Shown piece by piece: positions 53,317-63,539 of a stretch of DNA of 64,000 nt. How positions within the stretch are numbered: the stretch's first letter is position 1; the number at the start of each line of letters is the position of its first letter. This stretch comes from Zymoseptoria tritici IPO323 (Eukaryota; Ascomycota; Dothideomycetes; Mycosphaerellales; Mycosphaerellaceae): NCBI RefSeq assembly GCF_000219625.1, contig NC_018218.1:3410001-3474000 (forward strand). The letters run 5' to 3'. The notes beneath the pieces were generated by a model. That model was not told where the DNA came from, searched no databases, and worked only from the letters and a program-made list of their open reading frames with translations. The translations under genes were made by a program, and so were the position numbers.

Positions 53317-54537
53317 GTGCACATGTCGTTGCCGGATGGTCACCACAATGTGGCGTTGACCGAATTGGAAAGGCCTCCATCGCCATTTTTAAACCTAGGA
53401 GCTATAACTGCCGTGGCGCGGTACGGCGATTCGATCTCACATACCAGCAGCTCTATACACGGTTCAAAACAAAATGTGAATCATGTTGCCATCAACGCCG
53501 AAGCGAGCAGTATTTCGGCCCCTATCGTGGAGCCAAGCACCATCAGTCGAAAACAGCGGGTGCTGTGCCCATACTGGTATCACTATGGCTCGTGCAGAAA
53601 AGCCGACGAACAGTGCAAGTACTCGCATGCACTGCATCCGAATTTCACCCAGAGCGTAGCTTACATGCCCGGGCCCATCAAAGGGAAGAAGCACAGCTGC
53701 GGTTTGCCTCTTTGTCGTATCGGCAAAGCTCGTCCTTGCAAGCAAAATCTCACGGATGCTTCGGTGAATACCAACAATATGCATGCCACTCTTCCGCGCC
53801 CCGTCCCAGCTTGGGCAGTTCCTCCTCGCGAAGAGCAATCAGCGCTCATTAAAACGACTCCCACCTCGAGCAGTGTCGGACTCCTGCAACCCTTGGCATC
53901 CAAGACCTCGCGTGCAGCACGGGCCCAGCGAGCCAACGATCATCCCAACAGGGCCAACAACAACAAACGCACTGCTCGGCATTGGGACGCTCCTCCATCT
54001 CCGACCAAACGGATCAAATTGATAGACTACGACGATCTCGAGAGCAGCCGATCCTCGCCTCCCTTGCCAGAGCAAAGTAGCAAGTTCGTGGAGTTTGATG
54101 ACCTGGCAATCCGTACCGGTGGGGTCGGCAACGACGATTCCGAGGTGACGTGCTTCTTCTGGTATCATGGAACGTGTTCAAGGTCCATGGACGAGAAGAA
54201 TGGGTTCAAGTGTCACTTCAAGCATGGCTTGACAGAACCGCCGAGCAGTAAGTGTCGTCCGACTTTTTCAACACGATCAATGTATTTGTGAAAGATCCTC
54301 ATGCTGATATCATATGTCCTCCTAGTGGTTCAACCTCCTCCCAAGTATGTGCACCGGACACAGTGTGCACTGGACTGGTGTCCTGGCGATGCGAGAGAGC
54401 CTCCGTCGAGAAAGGACAGTCGACTTGCAACTCTCGACCAAGATGAACCTACTGCTGAAGTAAAGCCCGCCACTCCCACCGCTGTGGCCGTCGTGGCCAC
54501 GCCCAAGGAAGATTGGTTTCTTGCCGGATTTGATTGA
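53317..54537 (+). CDS. CCCH zinc-finger protein
   Basis: Two exons (53317-54247 and 54326-54537) with a 78-bp intron give 380 aa. Two CCCH-type fingers are visible: CPYWYHYGSCRKADEQCKYSH (about residues 88-108) and CFFWYHGTCSRSMDEKNGFK with CHFKH (about 285-310). A third Cys-rich stretch, CGLPLCRIGKARPC, lies between. The splice places MVQPPPKYVHRTQCALDWCPGD after the second finger. The middle contains nuclear-type basic stretches (KRTARHWDAPPSPTKRIK). Such paired fingers usually bind RNA, so a nuclear mRNA-related role is likely but the target is unknown. Confidence 0.85.
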
Positions 54538-54735
54538 TTGATTCGAATAACGCGGCATTGGTGGTGGTCAAGCTAAGTCCCTTTTACCGTTTCCTTTCCT
54601 TCCAGCTGTCAAGCCGAAAAGTACGTGGGAGTCTAGCACGATGCTCTCACGATCTCTGCTTTTGATCATTGCATTCTGTTCTTGGCTCTCCTTTAATTCT
54701 TCTCTGCGTTAGCCTCATTCCGTCTCGTCCCTATA

Positions 54736-55701
54736 TCACCCAAGACTACTCAACCAATCGAACACCTCTCTTTCAAATCTCTCCGGCTGATCCAACATCA
54801 CCAAATGTCCAGCGTCAGCAATCGGTACCAGTTCTTTCACTGTCACACCCATCCGCTCCCTCAACTCCTCCAGCTTCTCTCTCGGGATCCACGAATCCTC
54901 CTCTCCCCGAATCATCTTCACTTCACACCTCACCTTCCTGTACACTTGCTGGTCCAACATCTGCTTCACATCTCCGTCGTCTGCCTGTGCGATTTGCCGC
55001 ACAAAGCTCATCTGCCGTTCCTTGCTCTCCACCTCACTCGCACCACCAACCCAAGGCGAAGACAACACATCCACCCACTCATCACCCACTTCTTTCGCTC
55101 GATGCAACGCACTCTTCACCACAAATATCACAACCGCTTCGAATGCATGCCTCGGCAACTCCAAAAATACCTGCGGCTGCGACCTGACGAGCTTGTAAAA
55201 CCCGTCGCCCCACGGCAGCACGGCGTTCGTGTCGCAGAGCAGCATACTAGAGAACTCCACGCCGTGTAGGAGATGAGCTCGCAGTACGATAGCGCCTGCA
55301 ATGTCGTGAGCTATGACTGCCGGCGGAGTTTGGCTATCGCTGCTGGAGGAGTGGGTATGTTCCAGCAATGCGGCGAGAGCTTGAGCTTGAAATGCGACGG
55401 AGGTGTCGCCTGGCAAGTTCGCTTTGGTCACGGCGTCGGGACTGGTTGAGAAGTAGGCTTGCGACCGGCCGTAACCTGGAAGATCATAGATCAAGATGCG
55501 GTAGGGTGTGTTGGTCGCGAGAAGGGAGCTGATGACGGGCTTGTACACCGCGGAGGACCAGGGTGTGCCGTGGACGAAGACGATAGATCTCTTCTCTCCT
55601 CGTGTCTGGCTTGGAGTAGAAGCGGACTCGGACTCGATGACATTGTAGCGGATTGTCCAGGCTTTGTAGGGGAAGCTGGATGGAAGGTCCATGGTTGTCA
55701 T
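54736..55701 (-). CDS. Alpha/beta hydrolase with Asp nucleophile (dehalogenase/epoxide hydrolase-like)
   Basis: Intronless, 321 aa. The oxyanion motif is VFVHGTPWSS, strand beta-4 gives LIYDLPGYGRS, and the nucleophile elbow reads VIAHDIAGAI. Asp therefore stands where lipases and esterases carry Ser. The catalytic His is in ADAGHLVMLDQPE. Asp nucleophiles are characteristic of haloalkane dehalogenases and epoxide hydrolases. The lid region spans about residues 165-250. There is no signal peptide. The physiological substrate is unknown. Confidence 0.88.
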   Translation of the reverse strand: MTTMDLPSSFPYKAWTIRYNVIESESASTPSQTRGEKRSIVFVHGTPWSSAVYKPVISSLLATNTPYRILIYDLPGYGRSQAYFSTSPDAVTKANLPGDTSVAFQAQALAALLEHTHSSSSDSQTPPAVIAHDIAGAIVLRAHLLHGVEFSSMLLCDTNAVLPWGDGFYKLVRSQPQVFLELPRHAFEAVVIFVVKSALHRAKEVGDEWVDVLSSPWVGGASEVESKERQMSFVRQIAQADDGDVKQMLDQQVYRKVRCEVKMIRGEEDSWIPREKLEELRERMGVTVKELVPIADAGHLVMLDQPERFEREVFDWLSSLG

Positions 55702-56218
55702 GTTGCTATCTGCTCAAAATCGGAGGATGTAGGACTCTTCTCGTGGAAGAAGGGCGTCTTTTATGAACAGCACTCTGCTCTTACGACGATACATGATGCT
55801 ACTTCCTGACACCAAGAACATCGCATTCAATGATACTGGAACTGACCAATGTGCATGTGCTTGTAAATGGTCCGAATGGCAATCGCGATCATATTGACCT
55901 CGAACTGCCCAATCAGCGGATTGTGGAGTCATTTGACCTGGAAGTGACCAACCAGCTCGCTCTGAAGCGGAAGGAGCAAGTGAGTGATTATGGTCAGACA
56001 TCTTTCGGACATGTTCCTGGACACTCTCAACATCTGAACTCAGGGACATATCTTGCGGAGGATCGAAGCATCGAGCAACATAGGCAGCTTGTCCGCTGAT
56101 GAGCTCGCCACAGGTGCCCTTGCCTCTTGCGAGCATCCACACCAAGCATACGTTTGTTGACCTCAAACTGGCCAATATAACCATCCTAAGGCGGTCGAGT
56201 CTATAGGACTATCAGCCC
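55702..56218. other. Intergenic, about 500 bp
   Basis: Promoter side of both the hydrolase (-) and the Ada-like pseudogene (+). No coding signal is seen. Confidence 0.5.
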
Positions 56219-56851
56219 ATGGCGACTAGTCTCGAGGGCTCCCTAGACAAGCACAAGACTATCGAGTCCACATCCCAGGCCACCACAGATGTCTTCCAAT
56301 GCGGACATTCTCGGTGGCGAGCCCTCACAAATCGCGATGCGGCTGCTCACGGTTCTTTCCTCTACGGCGTCCTGACCACAAAAGTCTACTGTCGACCAAC
56401 CTGCACCGCTCGTTTAGCTCGACGAGCAAATGTAGTCTACTTTGATACCGCGGAACAAGCTTAACGTGAAGGCTTTCGCCCTTGCACCAGATGCAGGCCC
56501 GATGAGCTGGGTTTCATCGGCCAGCGGGAGGAGGTCGTGCTCAGGACACTTGGATAACTGCGCGATGAGACCGGCCGTGTGAGAATGGAACGAGGCGTGA
56601 AGGCGTTGTCGAAGGAGGTGGGCGTCACGCCGAGTTACCTGTGCCGGGTACTCAAGGCAGTGATGGGATGCACGTTGGGACAGTATTGCAGGGTGCTCGA
56701 CCAGGCCGTGATGAGCGAAGATGCGGAGAAGATATTGCTGTCGCCATTGGAATCTACCGAGTCCGAGGCGGACCACTATCCACAGCAGAGGTTCCTCGTG
56801 AATGAGGCGCTGACGCCCGAAATGCCCAAGGGACTGAAAGATACGACATAA
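56219..56851 (+). pseudogene. Ada-type DNA-methylphosphotriester repair/regulator gene, two nonsense changes
   Basis: One reading frame of 211 codons holds an Ada metal-binding domain: RWRALTNRDAAAHGSFLYGV, then VYCRPTCTARLARR and FRPCTRCRPDE. All four zinc-binding Cys are present. An AraC-like helix-turn-helix follows (ALSKEVGVTPSYLCRVLKAVMGCTLGQY). Two in-frame TAA codons interrupt it at 56462-56464 and 56555-56557. Both lie where CAA would make a sensible residue, so single C-to-T changes at CpA explain them. No frameshift and no GT-AG intron removes them. Intact relatives remove methyl groups from DNA phosphotriesters and activate repair genes. The AGT methyltransferase domain of bacterial Ada is absent, as in AdaA. 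Confidence 0.82.
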
Positions 56852-57211
56852 TGGGGATCATGGAACGACTTCGACGAGGGATTCATCATTGGCCTCGATT
56901 TTGATCCAAATCGGAGCGCCTGGGCGGACTCGTCTGCATCTTGACCACGATTTACTGACACCTGGTCTGCCGCAAAGAATGATCGGGCGTTGACATACAA
57001 GTTCTTCCATGAGAAGTGTCGTTGACCTCATGGCACCGACCTTCTTCCCTGGGAAGGCAGAGGCATGAAGATCGTGTACCGGTCGTGATGGGAATGTGGC
57101 ACCTTTGTTCCGTTTGCTTTGATTGTATCATTATTGCAAAACGACTTCATTGCGGATCGAAACGAAAGCAGTCAAGGAAAATATGAAGATGATCGTTGCC
57201 TTCTGTTTCGA
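56852..57211. other. Convergent intergenic region
   Basis: Between the Ada-like pseudogene (+) and the CorA-like gene (-). Nothing recognisable is seen. Confidence 0.5.
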
Positions 57212-59279
57212 CTACCACGAATGTCCCACCGGAGCAATGGTCCACGCATAGAGAACCATCGCCCATGCAATGATCGCCAATACAGGTGGCAGCGGCCGAG
57301 GTTCGTATATAAAGAAGGCAAGCAACAAAATGCTAATAAACACCAACTTGCCCGCACAGGACCAGAAACGCCGCGCACGGAACGTAGTATATACGGATAT
57401 GCTGGCAAGGATGGCACCCAGTAAAGTCAGCGCGAGGGAGGCTGGCTGACTCCAGAATGCGGCAGATGACCACCCGCTATGCGATGGATCAGTTTGAATC
57501 TTGCCCCGATGGGGCGATACATACGCGAGCCAAATGAGCGAGGCTACTCTCCTGAACGTCCTGCGATGCTTGACCGCAAGCCGCGTAGCAAAGCGAAGGA
57601 CTCGGCCACCCACGATGGGTAGGATGATGCTGCCCAATACTAAAGAGCAGGCCACAGTCCAGAACATGCCCATCGACCAGGTTACAGTTCTGCTAGGTAT
57701 GTCGGCGGTCGTGTAAGTCATCGAGGTCGAATTTGCGGTGTCGTTAGATCCAGTGTACCACGCGCTGGTGTATGGTATGGCGACTTCCAGTTGTTCGCTC
57801 CTTGCTGTACTGCTGGTCCAGTAGGTGGCTACGGGGTTATCCTCGATGCTCATTGAGAAGAAAGACTGGCCACAATGAGCTGTGCCAGCCAAAGACGATA
57901 CAGATTGCACTTACCGTTGCAAATGCCAGCGGTACGTACACCGCAATCAATGTCCCAATGACCTTATTCCGACGCTTGTCGAAAATCTCCATCTGGTCGA
58001 CTGCAAGCTTCTTAACGTCGTCAACTTTCTTCATACTGCTCTTCAGCTCATCAGAGAGATAGCCAAGGTCCAAGGCGAGGGCTTGTAGACCGTTGCGGAT
58101 GGTCTCCAAGTGTGGGCCTCCTGGCAGGTGTATCTCATCGCGGAGGCGAAGAGCTATGGACACGTTATCTTTGCAGGCTTCGACACACTGATTGTGACAC
58201 TCTCGCATGTGCAGCAGATATTGCACGATGGAGGTGGACGAATCCCGCCTACACATCATATCCTAGGGCACCTCGTCAGTATACCGAAAGCATGCCCGTG
58301 TAAGTTGGCACGTACAATTTCGTTGACACGTTTCGTGGTCTCACTGATGTATGCTGCGAGATCGACTTTGGCGACGTTGAGCACAGCACGCAACAGGTGG
58401 TATCCTTGATAGTCGAGAACATCTTGTGGACAGCTGCCATCAATCGCAAGCTGGTACTGTCGCATCACAGCGGTCAGTGCGTGGTCCGACGATGTGATGA
58501 CAATGATTCGGCAATTGCCAGAACCTTCGGCCGTCATGTCGATGGCCCTGATTGTGTCCATCACGGGCCGTTCTGCAAAGGGTTCGTTGATGTACAAGCT
58601 CCAGTCGTAGGATCCGAACAGCTTTTCGAGAGCCGGAGCCCGATGGAGCCACCGGCACTCCATGTATGGATTGTCGTCGACCGGAGTAGGCGATTGTGAG
58701 GGATATCGAGGCTGCCACGTTGAAACACAGGGCTGTTGCATTTGAGCCAAAGCCTTCTCGATCAGATCATCCGAGTTTGGCCAGTACGTCCTGAACATTT
58801 CAAGCAAGACTGCTTCCATCGTGATGATAGACTCCATGTGTTTTGGGGTCCTGATATTGACGTTCCAGCTCATTGGGACCGCAGTCATTCTAGCATTCAA
58901 GCAACAGATTGTTGACTGAAAGTGTGCAGAGTCGCAAAGCTTCTGCTGGAAGATGTCGAGGTCTTCCGTAATGGTTTTGTCGCTGATCTCTGGAGATACG
59001 GTGCCATCGGCGCCTGTGATCCAAACGGCGCTGTTGATGAAGCCTTTTCGTCCATTCGTACTCAGATCACGATAGTAGCGCCGCAAGAGTTTTAGGTGCT
59101 TGTTGTCGTGCGGACCGTGGAGATAGTCCGGAATCGGGAGGGTTTTCATGTACTGCTGAAACATCAGTCGTGTACAAAGGTTTGTGGTTGTGCTACGACA
59201 CAGGCATACTCACATTCTGCTTGCCGTAGATTGCCTGCAATCGATGCCACCGACTTGGAAGTTGAGCTTCTCGTGACAT
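57212..59279 (-). CDS. CorA-like multi-pass membrane protein
   Basis: Four exons (59279-59214, 59155-58316, 58262-57915, 57865-57212) join in frame to 635 aa. Exon 1 encodes MSREAQLPSRWHRLQAIYGKQN. The long soluble N-terminal half (about 1-400) has no named domain. A helical segment (YLSDELKSSMKKVDDVKKLAVDQMEIFDKRRNKVIGTL) leads into TM1 (IAVYVPLAFATSFFSM), the layout of fungal CorA-like Mg transporters. The signature GMN after TM1 reads SMS here. About four more hydrophobic helices follow (FWTVACSLVLGSIILPIV, ASLALTLLGAILASISV, LVFISILLLAFFIY and LPPVLAIIAWAMVLYAW). Ion transport is doubtful given the changed motif. Confidence 0.8.
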
Positions 59280-60046
59280 TTTCTCCCCCGTGTCGTTGCG
59301 CTGTGGCGTCCATGTTTGCGACATCTCGTCATGCGAGGGTACCATGGCAAGAACGCGCAGTAGAGCTATACGAAGAAAGGTCGAGAGGTGGAGAGCAATG
59401 GAAAGTGAAATGACTGTAGCCTTTACCTTGGTATCGACCTTAACAAGGCCCTCAGGCTACTTGCCACTCATCCGCTCGGTAAAGCTGTCAGCTACATAGT
59501 GCATGGTGCATGCGTACCTTGATCTCGCCTGTCCCGCCATGCCGTCAGCCGCATGCATCTGGTCGTGGAAATAGAGGGAACGGAGCGTCAAAGGATGAGC
59601 TAGTCCGGCGACTGGCCACATCCAAGCCTGCTTGTATCTCGTGGGCTCTGCAAAGGTTCTGCATGCACATACCAATGAACGGGTCTGATGCACGAGTTCC
59701 GAGCGTGAGACTGGCTCGCATTCGCATTGAGCCCAGGCTTCACAAAGCTGCTAAAGCGCGAGTGTCCTGTCCGCTTGCTAAAGCTGTCGGTTGAGTTCGG
59801 ATGAGATCCGAGCAACGAATGGAAAGGTTGAGATTGACCACAACCGGATCACGGTCTTCGAGAAGATGGGTGCAAGGCTGCGTGCATGATGTCTGCTCGC
59901 TAAAGCCAAAGCCGTCAGCCTGCATGTAATTCAACTCGCGGTGGCACACTTCTATTCTCGTTCATGCCCACATCTAGCCAATAGTACTCACGTCGGACTG
60001 ACATAGTGGGCTGTGGGTTATACTCACGGCGGTCCACGAACGAACA
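59280..60046. other. Intergenic, about 770 bp
   Basis: Between the CorA-like start and the hydrolase 3' end. A short word CTAAAGC + CGTCAG/TGTCGG/TGTCAG recurs near 59485, 59778 and 59905. No gene is seen. Confidence 0.5.
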
Positions 60047-61221
60047 CTAGATCCTCTCGGTAATCCAACTCTCCACCAACCTCGTTCCCTCCGGCTTCAC
60101 CTTATACCCCAAGTTCGCATCGAAAATGAACTCCTCATGTCCCGCACCGGGTTCCACGACCAGTTTAGTCTTCGAATGAGCCGCCTCGATCGTCTTGCTG
60201 AAGTCTCGAATCGAGTCGATCAAGACCTCGCCGCCACCGCCCCAGATCAAGACATCGCTGACGATCTTGTCGAGATCGGAGTACCACTCTGAGTTCCCTC
60301 GGATCGGCTCGTTGTAGTTGTCTTTGGGAGAGGAGCCTGTGGTTTGTTAGTTTCAACGACGGATCGAGGGAGAGTTGGTGCAGACTGACCGAGGAATAAA
60401 TCCGTCCAGCGATGTCCGGCTGTGGGTACAAACATGTCCGTGCTTGCGTTCCGCGTCCAGCTGGGGTCATCGGTAGCGAATTTGACCCATGGACTGATCA
60501 GGATTGCACTGGCGAGGGGTTGTCGCAGGTGGATCTTGATAGCGTCCGGGTGGGGGTGGAGAATGTGGCTAAGAAGGGCCATGCACAGGTTACCTCCAGC
60601 CGAGTCGCCCCCGAGGACGATCTGTGTCTTGATCAGCGAGATGTTGTTAGAGCATTAGTCCATCAGAATGCGCACCTCCCGTGGACTTCTACCTTGCTTT
60701 TCGATCAACCAATGTAACGCCTCGGCCGCCTGCTTCAGCTGAGTAGGATACTGAGCCGCAGGAGTGACAGCATACGATGGCACAACGATACTGATGTCCT
60801 TGGAAATGTCGTTCTGCAAGTCGAACAGCCATTGGAAATGCCCCGGCGAACATGACATGGCATAGCCACCTCCGTGGAAATACAGCAGGACTCTGCTCGC
60901 CGTCCTTGGTCCCAGCCAGTGTAGCTTCAGACCAGACTCCAGCGTGCTCGTCTCCGGCTCGAAATTCTGCTTTTTGGCAAAGTCCAAGTAGTTCTGGTCC
61001 GTGATCTGGAGGGTATTCAACCAGTGTTCTTGTGCGGAGTTGACGCCGCCGAGAAAAGTTCGCAGGGCGACGAAGATGAGGTCTTTTTTGGTTCCATTGC
61101 CTTTGGGGCCGGTGTTGAACGGTGTCAAAATTGCGCGGAAGAAGACGGCAATGAGGACTTTTGCGAGCAGTGGTAGGAGGAGAAGCTTGTCCAGGAGGGT
61201 GGTCTCCGTTCGGTGGGCCAT
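60047..61221 (-). CDS. GDSAGG alpha/beta hydrolase (HSL/steryl acetyl hydrolase-like)
   Basis: Three exons (61221-60676, 60621-60390, 60336-60047) give 355 aa. An N-terminal hydrophobic helix (LLLLPLLAKVLIAVFFRAIL) suggests a membrane anchor. The oxyanion motif is YFHGGGYAM and the nucleophile motif, created across the first splice, is VLGGDSAGGNL. The His is in GAGHEEFIF, and the acid residue probably lies in the LIWGGGGEVLIDSIRDF segment. This architecture fits fungal hormone-sensitive-lipase-like enzymes, including yeast Say1 (steryl acetyl hydrolase) in the ER. TATATAT at about 61347 lies about 125 bp before the start. Confidence 0.9.
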
Positions 61222-61721
61222 GGCTAAGTAGACTGAGTAGACCTTTGCTGGCTTGGACGGAGGCAACGTTGAGCGGAAAGAGGGCAGAGCGGCAGAAGGG
61301 AGAGAGAGAGAGAGGAAGAAAGACCGAGAAAGGGTGTGCTGATGGAATATATATGCCGTGAGGACTCGGTCTTTGATCCTGGTGCAACCGTCCGAGTATC
61401 CGTATGACACAGTGGATGTTCAGCCGCTGCAATGATAGCTGTGAATCAAAAGGCTAGGTAGCTGTGTTTGACATCTGCGGACCCGACTATCACTGCGCAT
61501 CATCCTCGAGAAGTATTATCATCCCAAGATCAATCGGACCGCGGCGTAATGAAGAAGTCGAGGTCGTAAGTCGAAATCCAAGCCAAGCCACAGGATATAC
61601 AGCATGCAATGTTATACACGGTGGACTTCGGAAGGAATGGCTGACCACATCCACCTTACCTCGAGTCGACCTCACCTCCCTTATCCACGGCATAACAATA
61701 CCACAACATAAATCCAAAACA
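61222..61721. promoter_or_regulatory. Divergent interval hydrolase/F-box gene
   Basis: 500 bp between two divergent starts. It contains ATATATAT at 61347-61354, a candidate TATA for the hydrolase. No gene is seen. Confidence 0.5.
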
Positions 61722-63287
61722 ATGCCAATAGACTCCCTCCCGGAAGAACTCCTCCTCTCCATCTTCTCCCACTTCGACACCTCCTCTCCCTCCGAACTCA
61801 AATCCAGACAAGAACCCTCCCTCAATCTCACCCTCTCAGACGTACACCCCTTAAAAGACATCTCTCTCGTCTCCCATCGATGGCGACGCATCGTCCTCTC
61901 CCTCCTCTTCCGCTACACCCGCTTCCACCTCAAGACACCCACGAATCGGCCAAGCTGCTCGTTATGTACATCCACCTTTCTCCTCCCTTCTGACCACGAA
62001 CCCGTCGTCCATACCAGCGAATCCGCCCGCTTCTTCCACGCTCGGATCAACCAGGAGTCGAAGACGTGGTATCATTCCGACGACACCGCTCCCGCTATTC
62101 AGGATCTGCCATGGATCAACTACGTCTACCACGCTGTGACGTCCCTCCTTTCATTCATTTGCAGCCGTGGACTCGCGCCGCATGTCTACTCTTTCGCGGT
62201 GTGTTCTCCGCGACTCCTCCACTTGGCGCAACTGGGACATGGGCTAGCCGAAGAGGATCCGCGGTATCGCGTCACGACGGCCTTTTGGCGGGAGGTGTTC
62301 GAGGTGCTGGTGCCAAGCAGAGTGGTGGTGTTGGCGCCGCCGGGAGATCTAGCGGTTTGGACGGGGTTGGGAGGGGTTGCGTTGGAGACAACGTGGGTGA
62401 GTTTGACATTAATGCTGATGGCTTGAGAGTGGTGCGTTGGAGAGAGTGTTGCTGACCTGGTTATTACTTTTCTGATAGGCGTACACGGACATGGAGTATC
62501 ATCTCTTGGAGTTGATGGTGGAAGATGATGACACGGTGGAGGGCGATGGCGGAGATGTGGTTGCTCGAACTGGGGAGGAGTCGTTCGACGAACGCGGCGT
62601 GCTGCGGCATAATGGCGCCTACGGATCTGACAAGACAACGATCCTGAGGATGAGACCATGGACGCACTTGAGCCTGAACGTGAGTCTTCCTTTCCTCGAG
62701 CTATCAGACACAACACTGACCCCCCACAGGAAGGATCATTCCTCGGCGCCTACGCAACAGGCGAATACATGCAACAAGAGGGGCCTCCCTCTGCCCTTGC
62801 CGCCATCTGTGGCCACATATCCCAGGACCCCCATATCCGCAAAAACGTTTCAGGCCCAGACATGCCCTCCCTCCACTCTTTCACCTACACCGCCATCCTT
62901 CCCTTCGCGTCTCACTTCCACTTCCACCCTATCCTCCCACACATCACCTCCTTGGACATCAAACTCGCTCCGGACCCAGACTCGGGAATCCTGCATGACC
63001 CCGCGCGGGTGAGCAAAGCAGTGCAGCTAGGAGATTGCTGGCGGGAATTCTTCGCATCGTACGAGAGTATCACCACGCCTTTGCGGACGGCGCAGTTGGG
63101 TGTTTCGGCGGGTAAGGCCAGTGCGCCAACGGTGACAAGGTTCGTGTGTCGGGACGTGTCGATTCCGGGGTTGACGTTGGAGTTGGACGATGAGTTTACG
63201 CCGTTGTGTTTGCCTTGTTGGGCGGAGGTGGAGCCGGGCGTGTTTGAGCGGGTAGCGATGGTGCCGCCGGTGTATCACGAGTGGTAG
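61722..63287 (+). CDS. F-box protein
   Basis: Three exons (61722-62396, 62479-62679, 62730-63287) give 477 aa. The N-terminal F-box is clear: MPIDSLPEELLLSIFSHFD, then LKDISLVSHRWRRIVLSLLFRYTRF. F-boxes bind Skp1 in SCF ubiquitin ligases. The C-terminal 400 residues have no recognised substrate-binding repeat. They contain CSLCTSTFLLPSDH and a Cys pair (CLPCW) near the end. Introns are 82 and 50 bp. The substrate is unknown. Confidence 0.87.
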
Positions 63288-63375
63288 TTTGGAGGGTGTC
63301 CTTGGATGAGGGTGTACCTTGGTTGAAGCACCAGGTTGGTCGTCCGTTGGAATACCTTGGCACTCACCGAACGGC

Positions 63376-63457
63376 GCTAGCTCATGTTTCCAATCCGGAT
63401 TGATCAATCGAGATTGGAAGAACATGATCAATCCGGATTGGAAAAACGTGAGCTAGC
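63376..63457. repeat. Near-perfect inverted repeat (hairpin) between convergent genes
   Basis: Left arm 63376-63406 and right arm 63425-63457 are reverse complements with few differences. They share GCTAGCTCA at the outer ends and CCAATCCGGATTGATCA at the inner ends. The loop is 18 bp, and part of the arm (GATTGGAA) occurs once more in it. It lies 89 bp after the F-box stop and 83 bp from the WD40 stop. Confidence 0.9.
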
Positions 63458-63539
63458 TCCCGTTTCTGCCGACTGGCGAGTCTTTAGAAAGCGCCGACTG
63501 GGATAATCGTTGAACAGGATTCATGATTGAATTCCTTCT

